The position numbers were made by a program, and so were the translations under genes. Under the pieces are notes generated by a model that had not been told where the DNA came from, ran no database searches, and saw nothing but the letters and a program-made list of their open reading frames with translations. A stretch of DNA of 6,229 nucleotides from Lachnospiraceae bacterium (GTDB lineage: Bacteria > Bacillota > Clostridia > Lachnospirales > Lachnospiraceae). The DNA lies in contig CAAGRP010000398.1 in NCBI GenBank assembly GCA_900772685.1, forward strand, positions 1 to 6,229, given 5' to 3'. Positions 1 to 4,193 of the stretch are shown piece by piece (position 1 is the first letter of the stretch; the number at the start of each line of letters is the position of its first letter).

Positions 1-210
1 ACGGAAAAGCTGAGTAAGGATATTCAGGCTGTTATCTTCATCGAGAATAAATCTACAAGGCACAGGAAGTCTTTGACCATCGTGTTTATGTACCTGTGTT
101 GCACAAAATTGAACTCTCTGCAAAATCTGAGAACTCTCTGCAAAATAGCCTAATTTTGCGGATAAATCAACTTTAGCCTCCAAACAGCACTTTTCTTCGA
201 TAATCGTCAT
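1..210 (-). CDS. Partial ORF running off the left edge; unknown, with a short VirD4/TraG-like block
   Basis: The frame is open for 70 codons from ATG at 210 to the left edge and lacks its 3' end. An SD (GGAG, 7 nt before the ATG) supports the start. The gene would overlap the 3' end of the upstream small HTH gene by 38 nt, in keeping with the packed organisation. No HTH or membrane segment is evident in the first 45 residues. Residues 47-58 (QRLPVPCRFILDE, with a residue or so either side) resemble the RLPVxVRFxxDE block around Walker B of VirD4/TraG coupling proteins. The residues that follow do not continue as the expected FAN motif, and that block normally lies several hundred residues into the protein. 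This may therefore be chance, or a rearranged remnant. A 16-bp tandem repeat falls inside the frame. An opposing plus-strand frame is also open from the edge to about 153 but has no visible start. Confidence 0.5.
   Translation of the reverse strand, partial: MTIIEEKCCLEAKVDLSAKLGYFAESSQILQRVQFCATQVHKHDGQRLPVPCRFILDEDNSLNILTQLFR
111..146. repeat. Tandem 16-bp direct repeat, 20-bp period
   Basis: The 16-mer GAACTCTCTGCAAAAT occurs perfectly at 111-126 and 131-146, separated by CTGA. The second copy runs into a 7-bp inverted repeat, GCAAAAT at 140-146 and ATTTTGC at 153-159, with a 6-nt loop. A 20-bp period puts the two copies in different codon phases of the minus-strand ORF, so the repeat is not conserved as protein. 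It could be an operator, a duplication, or the multi-repeat terminus of an insertion sequence. The sequence alone does not decide. Confidence 0.7.
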
Positions 211-364
211 AAAAAAACTCCAAATAGAGATAATTTTTCTTTGCGGCATTCCCGTACTCTATCTCATAAATTTGCCGTCTTGTCATAAAAGTCATGTCGG
301 CAACCTCTTTGGTGCTCAAACCAAGTGACAGTCGCATCTGCTTTAATTCATCTCCCGTCATCAT
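173..364 (-). CDS. Small HTH protein (Cro/C1-like), paralogue of its neighbour
   Basis: The 63-aa product has the pattern of a single XRE/Cro-type helix-turn-helix: ELKQMRLSLGLSTKEVADMT, then RRQIYEIE, at about residues 6-36, followed by an aromatic tail with NYLYLEFFYDDYRRK. It aligns without gaps to the protein encoded at 361-570, sharing MTG-ELK--R, V--MT, R--IY--E and NY-YLE-FYD-YR-K. That is about 27 identities over some 57 positions. The upstream gene ends in ATGA at this start, so the two are translationally coupled. There are two candidate starts. ATG 364 forms the ATGA overlap, while ATG 361 lies 7 nt from a GGAG SD and matches the paralogue's N-terminus (MTG), so 361 may be the true start. 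Likely role: sequence-specific DNA binding as a dimer, perhaps a heterodimer with the paralogue. No sensor or catalytic domain is present. Confidence 0.85.
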   Translation of the reverse strand: MMTGDELKQMRLSLGLSTKEVADMTFMTRRQIYEIEYGNAAKKNYLYLEFFYDDYRRKVLFGG

Positions 365-570
365 CGGTCTCCAAACTCCTTTCTCAAACGGGTCATTTGT
401 TTATACCGATATCGATCGTAAAACAGCTCAAGATACTGGTAATTCCTTTCAAGGGATTCATCCTTTTCCACATTATAGATAGTCTTTCGACTAAAACCTG
501 TCATTCTCGATACGTCGGAAATTGTCAATCGCAGTTCCGTTCGAACCTTCTTTAATTCGGCACCGGTCAT
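361..570 (-). CDS. Small HTH protein (Cro/C1-like)
   Basis: This 69-aa basic protein has an N-terminal XRE-type HTH at about residues 4-35. The recognition helix is expected around FSRKTIYNVE. An aromatic segment, NYQYLELFYDRYRYK, follows, then a short basic tail. The tail is absent from the otherwise similar downstream paralogue. The start ATG at 570 forms an ATGA overlap with the upstream gene's stop, and a GGGAG SD lies about 11 nt upstream inside that gene. The upstream 155-aa gene, this gene, the second HTH gene and the edge ORF all overlap, so they should be co-translated from one transcript. Known biology of the family suggests a transcriptional regulator of a mobile element. The target operator is not identified. 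Confidence 0.87.
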   Translation of the reverse strand: MTGAELKKVRTELRLTISDVSRMTGFSRKTIYNVEKDESLERNYQYLELFYDRYRYKQMTRLRKEFGDR

Positions 571-1034
571 GAAATATCAATCTCCCTTCCGGAATCTCGA
601 TACATCACCCGCTCAAAAGTGCCTATAATACACTGCACGCCACAGGAAATAAATGTGTCATACCTGTAGTGGTTGGTTTTTAGATAATCCAACATACTAT
701 TAAGGATATATATAGCCCAGATTATTTCAATTTCGAGCTTACCCCGATAAAGCAGATTACACAACTTAAAGCGCGACGTTGTGGAATTGGTGGGATTACC
801 ATTCTCGTCATATTCGAGGAGGCGATGATCTAAACCATAGACAATGTGCGATAAGTCATTAACCATCACATACAGGTATCCGATCCATAGATCATCTAGT
901 CTTTCATTGTAAATGCTGTATCTGAGGGTATTTTCAAGTTCGAGTATTCCAAAAGCCATGGCTTGCCGTAGTTCATCTCTGAAAATCAGGTTGCAGAGCC
1001 GAAATCGTAGAGAAAAGCGTCTTTTAGTATCCAT
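567..1034 (-). CDS. 155-aa protein of two duplicated units, unknown function
   Basis: The start is set at ATG 1034 because a GGAGG SD sits 7 nt upstream. An in-frame upstream codon at 1121 would overlap the preceding gene heavily and has no comparable SD. The protein consists of two copies of one unit, about residues 10-67 and 88-145. Both copies begin RF[R/K]LCNL[I/L][F/Y]R--L and continue with a similar spacing of hydrophobic residues, including a YxxxxxxRxD pattern. A hydrophilic linker (YDENGNPTNSTTS) joins them. Each unit carries one Cys directly after the RF[R/K]L. The segments are amphipathic and rich in I, L, Y and W, suggesting an all-helical fold; no convincing membrane span, signal peptide or catalytic motif is seen. 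I do not recognise a family. The gene lies between the coiled-coil HTH gene and the two small HTH genes, and it overlaps the next start by ATGA, so a regulatory or partner role in that cassette is possible but only inferred. Confidence 0.82.
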   Translation of the reverse strand: MDTKRRFSLRFRLCNLIFRDELRQAMAFGILELENTLRYSIYNERLDDLWIGYLYVMVNDLSHIVYGLDHRLLEYDENGNPTNSTTSRFKLCNLLYRGKLEIEIIWAIYILNSMLDYLKTNHYRYDTFISCGVQCIIGTFERVMYRDSGREIDIS

Positions 1035-1051
1035 GATGCACCTCCAGAATC

Positions 1052-1489
1052 TCATACGATAATTTTGTAGAAGTCTGCTAGCTGTTTGACGGTTATTGAC
1101 GCTTTTGTCACTTTGAGGCAAGTGTCATATACTTCCTCATACTTCTTCTCCAAGTCACACACCGATATGTATACGGCAGCACAATCATCGATATCAAGCT
1201 GATCGTCGTGCTTTCGCTCAAGCTCGTAATACTCAGACAGAGCCTTGTTACGATTATTGATTGCCTTATGCAGTTCCTTCTCAGCCTTTGTGATCCGCCC
1301 AGTCATACGCTTATGATAATAGGGAAGAAGGTCAAGTGTCCGGATATGGATACGCCCGCTATCGTCAAGATAGGTCTTCATTTTGTATTCCTTGATTTTC
1401 GACCGAATGGTGGTCTGACTTACTCCACAGATAAAAGCAGCCTCCTGTACAGTAACGAAGGGGTGCTGCCCAGAGAAATTTTCCTCCAT
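1052..1489 (-). CDS. Excisionase/MerR-type HTH protein with coiled-coil C-terminus
   Basis: Residues 11-56 follow the winged-HTH layout of the excisionase/HTH_17 group: VTVQEAAFICGVSQTTIRSK (helix-turn-helix), then a short wing with DDSGRIHIRTLDLLPYY. Residues 63-125 are charged and heptad-like (ITKAEKELHKAINNR, then SEYYELERKHDDQLDI and DLEKKYEEVYD), consistent with a coiled coil for dimerisation. True excisionases are usually shorter and lack such a region, so a DNA-binding adaptor, partition-like or repressor role is equally possible. The start ATG at 1489 follows directly on the TAA of the upstream gene, with a GGGGAGG SD about 9 nt upstream. It stops 17 nt before the start of the 155-aa gene, whose SD lies in that gap. 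DNA binding is well supported; the specific role is not. Confidence 0.86.
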   Translation of the reverse strand: MEENFSGQHPFVTVQEAAFICGVSQTTIRSKIKEYKMKTYLDDSGRIHIRTLDLLPYYHKRMTGRITKAEKELHKAINNRNKALSEYYELERKHDDQLDIDDCAAVYISVCDLEKKYEEVYDTCLKVTKASITVKQLADFYKIIV

Positions 1490-1738
1490 TTAGGCGAACC
1501 TCCCCGAACCATATGAAATATCTATCGCCGCGCTTTTATTTTCGGTGATAATCTTGTTCAGAAACTCGTTACCCGTCCGTACGTTCGTTATATTGCGATA
1601 TTTGCAATCAACCGATATGTAAAAAGGGCCATCGCTATCGCCGATTCTGAGGCCGTCCAGAGCCTCACGGGACGTCAGAGCAAACTTACAAAATTCAATA
1701 TTTTTGCAGCTTTTACAGGGGTTTGCAACACAATTCAT
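1490..1738 (-). CDS. Cys-rich 82-aa protein, probable metal-binding microprotein
   Basis: The N-terminus carries C3 and then C8-x2-C11-x5-C17 (PCKSCKNIEFCKF), with a further Cys at 45 (VDCKYR). The C8/C11/C17/C45 set could bind zinc or an iron-sulfur cluster. The layout recalls small CxxC-xn-C proteins common in Firmicutes prophages, recalled from memory. The middle and C-terminus are soluble, with no HTH or membrane segment. An AAAAGGAGA SD precedes ATG 1738. Its TAA is directly followed by the ATG of the excisionase-type HTH gene, so the two are likely co-expressed. Function is unknown; a protein-interaction or nucleic-acid-binding ribbon is the simplest guess. Confidence 0.82.
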   Translation of the reverse strand: MNCVANPCKSCKNIEFCKFALTSREALDGLRIGDSDGPFYISVDCKYRNITNVRTGNEFLNKIITENKSAAIDISYGSGRFA

Positions 1739-1753
1739 GATAATTTTCTCCTT

Positions 1754-1942
1754 TTAGAATGCGATTTTGTCGGCAATGAATTCATGCTTACTTGCGAATT
1801 TCAGGAAGCTTGTGATTTCTTCTGAATCTAAAATTATTTGGTCGCTTGTGTGACCTCCTACTGTCAATCGCAGATAGAAATGTTTTCCGGTTAGACTGAC
1901 GACGGTATAGTGCACCGGGTTCTTTTTATTGGTAGATTCCAT
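1754..1942 (-). CDS. Hypothetical 62-aa protein
   Basis: This small soluble protein is not recognised. After a polar start, the predicted beta-rich middle (HYTVVSLTGKHFYLRLTV) is followed by an ILDSEEITSFLKFASKHEFI helix-like segment. The pattern HYTV--L--G-F---L, then S, T/I and F--K--I, is loosely shared with the 74-aa protein at 2277-2501, so the two may be distant paralogues. The ATG at 1942 overlaps the upstream gene by 17 nt. Its AGGAGG SD is 12 nt away, which is long, so translation may depend on coupling. Its TAA overlaps the SD region of the next gene. Confidence 0.72.
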   Translation of the reverse strand: MESTNKKNPVHYTVVSLTGKHFYLRLTVGGHTSDQIILDSEEITSFLKFASKHEFIADKIAF

Positions 1943-2102
1943 CGTATTTTTCTGCCTCCTGACGGTTAATAGATTTCTTGTGGTTATTCACCATCGCTAT
2001 AGCAGCCATGGTTTCATGATTAAAAATAAGCAGCTCCTTTGATTTAAGGAGCCGCCTTTTCATATCGGAAATATCTTTACTTGTCGCATCTTTTGCGAGC
2101 AT
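1926..2102 (-). CDS. Hypothetical 58-aa protein
   Basis: The start is placed at ATG 2102 rather than the in-frame TTG at 2111, because an AAAGG SD lies 9 nt before the ATG and only about at the TTG itself. The product is charged and helical in appearance (DISDMKRRLLKSKELLIFN, then AAIAMVNNHKKSINRQEAEK), without Cys, HTH signature or membrane span. It may be a short helical binding protein. Its 3' end overlaps the 62-aa gene by 17 nt, and it starts 18 nt after the stop of the membrane microprotein gene. No family is recognised. Confidence 0.7.
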   Translation of the reverse strand: MLAKDATSKDISDMKRRLLKSKELLIFNHETMAAIAMVNNHKKSINRQEAEKYDGIYQ

Positions 2103-2120
2103 AATAATCAACCTTTCTTG

Positions 2121-2264
2121 TTAATCTAACGGTGGAAATAACACAACTGCGCAGAAAATCCCAATTAATATGAGTGTTATGATTGCTCCAATGACCCAAT
2201 TCATAACGAGTTCGATGATGAAAAGCATAGTGGCCAATATAAGGAGCAGTATTATCAAGCACAT
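2121..2264 (-). CDS. 47-aa two-helix membrane microprotein
   Basis: This ORF is shorter than most gene-calling cut-offs, but it has a textbook SD: AAGGAG, 8 nt before ATG 2264, overlapping the stop of the upstream gene. The translation is almost entirely hydrophobic. Helix 1 is about residues 2-20 (CLIILLLILATMLFIIELV). A short turn contains MNW. Helix 2 is about residues 24-43 (VIGAIITLILIGIFCAVVLF). The end is PPLD. The two spans form a hairpin with almost no loops and no cleavable signal peptide. Another frame in the same stretch (2077-2262) encodes a polar peptide lacking an SD, and is taken as a shadow. The size and hydrophobicity recall holin-like or stress-type membrane microproteins, but neither can be asserted. 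Confidence 0.78.
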   Translation of the reverse strand: MCLIILLLILATMLFIIELVMNWVIGAIITLILIGIFCAVVLFPPLD

Positions 2265-2276
2265 TTTTACTTCTCC

Positions 2277-2501
2277 TTATGCAGCGTCCATGATGTACCC
2301 CTTCATATCAAAGACGTACATCATATCCACCAACCGCCTCGGTGTGACTCGCTTGTAAACCGTCATCTGGCTGTCTCTCGGTAAATATAAATACACGATA
2401 AAGGTGCCATCTCTGAGCTCCTTTACCGTGTAGTGTCTTATAAGATACCGTATCGCGATGATGGACGGGGTATTTTGGGTGGCTATCTTCCTTGCACGCA
2501 T
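2277..2501 (-). CDS. Hypothetical 74-aa basic protein
   Basis: An AAGGAGA SD lies just before ATG 2501, and the gene starts 2 nt after the TAA of the large upstream ORF. The N-terminus is basic (MRARKIATQNT) and the middle is probably beta-rich (RHYTVKELRDGTFIVYLYL). It is followed by TPRRLVDMMYVFDMKGYI. A loose match to the 62-aa protein at 1754-1942 (HYTV--L, F---L, F--K--I) suggests distant paralogy. No catalytic or metal-binding motif is seen. Its stop codon overlaps the SD of the membrane microprotein gene, so the two are probably translated together. Confidence 0.78.
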   Translation of the reverse strand: MRARKIATQNTPSIIAIRYLIRHYTVKELRDGTFIVYLYLPRDSQMTVYKRVTPRRLVDMMYVFDMKGYIMDAA

Positions 2502-2503
2502 GG

Positions 2504-2755
2504 TTAATTCTCCTTCTTTTCTTTCGGCAGATACTTCTTGAAAATGCCGTCATACCGGGACAACCCGAGAATATCACAGAAGTAGTGACGCGCAACCGCC
2601 ATGGCAAAACCCTTCTCAGGGTCGTTCACAGCGCCTTCCTGACACTTCACGACAGTCTTGCCGCCATCCTTCCAATAAACGATCGTCGCAGGACCGTTGA
2701 AGATAACCTGCTTGATGGGGGTGGGCATAGCGAGCTTCTTGTTGGTGTTTTTCAT
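2504..2755 (-). CDS. 83-aa phage-type small protein, nested in frame inside the larger ORF
   Basis: This is the likely independent product of the C-terminal part of the 283-codon ORF, started at ATG 2755. An AAGGAG SD at 2764-2769 lies 8 nt upstream, in the same form as the SDs of the genuine neighbouring starts. The product has a short basic N-terminus (MKNTNKKLAMP) and a beta-rich core with IKQVIFNGPATIVYWKDGG and KTVVKCQEG. A helix containing DPEKGFAMAVARHYF follows, then a Lys-rich tail. This layout matches small proteins I recall as separate genes in many Clostridia prophages and integrative elements. Their function is not established to my knowledge. Whether the 83-aa form, the 283-aa form or both are made cannot be told from sequence. 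Confidence 0.72.
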   Translation of the reverse strand: MKNTNKKLAMPTPIKQVIFNGPATIVYWKDGGKTVVKCQEGAVNDPEKGFAMAVARHYFCDILGLSRYDGIFKKYLPKEKKEN

Positions 2756-3355
2756 GGTAGATTCTCCTTTTTTAGAATTTGTATTGGTGTTGGTTACTCT
2801 GGCTAAGTCCAGCTCATCAATGTAAATGCTTCCTGGGCTGAAACCATAGGATTTGCGATATACATTGCCCTCGTCATCGACCAATTTCCCCACTCTCTTT
2901 AAGATATAATCGTAAACCCTGTAATATTTCCTTATTTCTGGATCCCCGTATTCAATAAGATAATCTGGAGATATCTTGGTTACACTATTATCTCTAAAAC
3001 GACAATATTCGTTAATAACGCCGAGCTCTTTATCAAAGATGATAGTCGCTACAGGCATCTGGTCTCCCATGATGGCGCGATCAGTAATCGTCATAGATGG
3101 TTCTGGAAACTGTCTAGTATTTAACGGCCACTCCTTTCTCCTTCCGATATATTTAAGATATATAACGTCAACCTCCGAAATATATGGCACGTCCGAGAAT
3201 ATAACTTCTGCTTTGCTGTGCATTGCGGAAGCATATCTAACAAGGCCGATTTTTCCGTAGTTCTCATTGTATAACTGTTTAATGACTGGATCGCCGATCG
3301 GTGACAGAATATCAGATAGTACAACGTAGTCTCCACGGCAAAATTGATAAAGCAT
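2504..3355 (-). CDS. 283-aa ORF: SH3-like N-terminal part joined in frame to a phage-type small protein
   Basis: The start at ATG 3355 has an AAAGGAG SD 5-6 nt upstream. Residues 1-200 are unrecognised. The segment GDYVVLSDI...GKIGLVRYA is reminiscent of KOW/SH3-like barrels. A GDPxI+xxYxxxY pattern occurs twice (about residues 22-34 and 136-148), each time followed by GK[I/L] and a hydrophobic ending, suggesting a degenerate internal repeat. Residues 201-283 look like a stand-alone small protein of the type with PATIVxW..G.KTVVKCQ and DPEKGxAMAxA that recurs in Firmicutes prophages. They are preceded by a low-complexity NTNTNS linker. The linker runs through an SD to an internal ATG, so the ORF may be a fusion, a nested pair, or two genes joined by a lost stop. 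Both other frames have stops just before that ATG. There are no membrane spans. Confidence 0.8.
   Translation of the reverse strand: MLYQFCRGDYVVLSDILSPIGDPVIKQLYNENYGKIGLVRYASAMHSKAEVIFSDVPYISEVDVIYLKYIGRRKEWPLNTRQFPEPSMTITDRAIMGDQMPVATIIFDKELGVINEYCRFRDNSVTKISPDYLIEYGDPEIRKYYRVYDYILKRVGKLVDDEGNVYRKSYGFSPGSIYIDELDLARVTNTNTNSKKGESTMKNTNKKLAMPTPIKQVIFNGPATIVYWKDGGKTVVKCQEGAVNDPEKGFAMAVARHYFCDILGLSRYDGIFKKYLPKEKKEN
2764..2769 (-). promoter_or_regulatory. Internal ribosome binding site for the nested start
   Basis: AAGGAG lies 8 nt before ATG 2755 and inside the coding sequence of the larger ORF, where it reads as part of the Lys-Lys-Gly-Glu codons. Its strength and spacing equal those of the stand-alone genes in this window, which supports internal initiation. 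Confidence 0.7.
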
Positions 3356-3376
3356 ATTTTCTCCTTTCAGTATGTC

Positions 3377-3413
3377 AAAAAAAAGAAGGAGGAGCTGTAA
3401 TCCGTCCTTCTTT
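3377..3413 (-). terminator. Intrinsic terminator after the 46-aa membrane gene
   Basis: A perfect 9-bp stem (3382-3390 with 3405-3413, AAAGAAGGA/TCCTTCTTT read on either strand) can be extended inward by GGA/TCC across a one-base bulge, leaving a 7-nt loop. In the minus-strand transcript it is followed by eight U residues (3377-3384, partly shared with the stem). The SD of the next gene begins about 10 nt beyond the U tract, so there is no room for a separate promoter. Read-through or regulated termination is implied if the downstream genes have no internal promoter. Confidence 0.85.
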
Positions 3414-3422
3414 CACTCATAA

Positions 3423-3563
3423 TCAAGCGAAATATACTTCATACCCCTCCTCCTTAGCTTTAGCCATTTCTTCAGCTTCGAATTCGCGCTTTTCTTTTTT
3501 ATCTAAAGCACTAAACAGATACATGCCAACCAGCATGAGTGTTCCAAGAGCAACGTTCGCCAT
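3423..3563 (-). CDS. 46-aa single-pass membrane microprotein
   Basis: This ORF is below common length cut-offs but has a strong SD (AAAAGGAG, about 7-8 nt before ATG 3563), and a terminator follows it directly. Residues 2-20 form one hydrophobic helix (ANVALGTLMLVGMYLFSAL). A highly charged, Ala/Glu/Lys-rich helix follows (DKKEKREFEAEEMAKAKEEG), ending in YEVYFA. There is no lipobox or obvious cleavage site, so it is more likely anchored than secreted, with a charged cytoplasmic tail by the positive-inside tendency. No family is recognised. The 109-nt AT-rich gap upstream could hold a promoter (a TATATT element near the SD, with a poor -35), which would make this a short transcript of its own, but that is weak. 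Confidence 0.8.
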   Translation of the reverse strand: MANVALGTLMLVGMYLFSALDKKEKREFEAEEMAKAKEEGYEVYFA

Positions 3564-3672
3564 AATAATTTCTCCTTTTAATAAATATAAAATGTTACTA
3601 ATATTACATAAAGAGTCGCTCTTCTCTTCATTAAAAGGATTGAAATATTTGCGAAATTCTTGTGGCCACAGA

Positions 3673-3885
3673 TTAGTAATACCGCCTTGGTTTCCGCTTA
3701 TTGTGTTTTACCATTTTATCTCGGATTTGGTAGCCACGTTCGTTTATGTACAGCCGGACACTTTCGGTAGGGCTTTTCATTGCTTCTCGTTCTTTCTCCG
3801 CCAGCTTTTTATCGTTGGCGTAGTCTTCGCAGGAAGCATGACAAGCCGCAGTCCTCCGCGTGCAGCCATAGCAATGGTATATCAT
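3673..3885 (-). CDS. Phage-type CxxC...CHxxC zinc-binding microprotein
   Basis: The 70-aa product begins with C5-x2-C8-x6-C15-x3-C19 (HCYGCTRRTAACHASCEDY), with His at 4 and 16. A charged helix (NDKKLAEKEREAMK) and a basic C-terminus (KHNKRKPRRYY) follow. The CxGCxxRxxxCHxxCxxY signature is one I recall from many small proteins in Firmicutes prophages and integrative elements, usually annotated hypothetical. Zinc binding is inferred from the four Cys. The basic tail could contact nucleic acid. The ATG at 3885 overlaps the upstream stop by ATGA, with an AGAGGA SD inside the upstream gene. It is the last gene of its cluster before a 109-nt gap. Confidence 0.87.
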   Translation of the reverse strand: MIYHCYGCTRRTAACHASCEDYANDKKLAEKEREAMKSPTESVRLYINERGYQIRDKMVKHNKRKPRRYY

Positions 3886-4193
3886 CTCTTGTCCTCTTTC
3901 TCATATAATTCATAGATATCAGACATCATCTTACTGAGCCTGACCTCGCCCCACTCATCGCGATACTCGTAGGTATAGGTGTAACCGCCACGCCTCAAAT
4001 CTTTTGAGATGCACACCGTGACGCGGTCACGAGGATCGAGATTGTCGCCCTCATAAAACATAAGAACATGGATGCCTCTCGAAACTAACTTCTGTAGCTC
4101 CGCAATAGGCTGCCATGCTCTGAAATACATATAAAGGCGGTCAGGGTATTCCTGAAAGATTGGGTCGTTAAAATTGACTTTTGTCGGCATCAT
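3882..4193 (-). CDS. Hypothetical 103-aa protein
   Basis: This soluble, mixed-charge protein is not recognised. It has predicted beta-rich stretches (GIHVLMFYEG, DRVTVCISKDL and YTYTYEYRDEWGEVRL) and a C-terminal acidic helix (MMSDIYELYEKEDKR). There is one Cys, no HTH and no membrane span. Two adjacent ATG codons are available at 4193 and 4190. The first is favoured because an AGAGG SD is about 9 nt upstream, and it directly follows the TAG of the preceding gene. The stop overlaps the next start by ATGA. Stop and start are thus tightly linked on both sides, implying co-translation. Confidence 0.8.
   Translation of the reverse strand: MMPTKVNFNDPIFQEYPDRLYMYFRAWQPIAELQKLVSRGIHVLMFYEGDNLDPRDRVTVCISKDLRRGGYTYTYEYRDEWGEVRLSKMMSDIYELYEKEDKR

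Noticed and set aside
1..153. Plus-strand frame open from the left edge to a TAA near 153, as the end of a gene
   Set aside because: It is only 50 codons, includes the non-protein-like tandem repeat, and matches nothing I recognise. It cannot be excluded without the flanking sequence.
1052..1096. C-terminal ITVKQLADFYKI of the HTH protein, as a truncated second HTH
   Set aside because: Only about 12 residues fit the opening of the motif, and neither the recognition helix nor a continuation in another frame is present.
1035..1121. N-terminal extension of the 155-aa gene to 1121
   Set aside because: It overlaps the upstream gene by about 70 nt without an SD, whereas ATG 1034 has GGAGG at 7 nt and begins near the repeat unit.
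2077..2262. 61-codon minus-strand ORF in a different frame from the membrane microprotein
   Set aside because: It lacks an SD at its start, is rich in His/Tyr/Arg with no pattern, and overlaps the SD-led 47-aa membrane gene and the 58-aa gene.
3355..3381. TTGACA on the minus strand just after the U tract, as a -35 box for the 283-aa ORF
   Set aside because: The best -10 at proper spacing would overlap the start codon and put the transcription start inside the gene, after its SD.
3606..3625. Small hairpin AAGAG-TCG-CTCTT in the 109-nt gap, as a terminator
   Set aside because: The stem is only 5 bp, with no U-tract on either strand.
3301..3915. 204-codon plus-strand ORF
   Set aside because: It runs antisense across four SD-led minus-strand genes and a terminator, has no SD of its own, and shows Ser/Phe-rich antisense composition.
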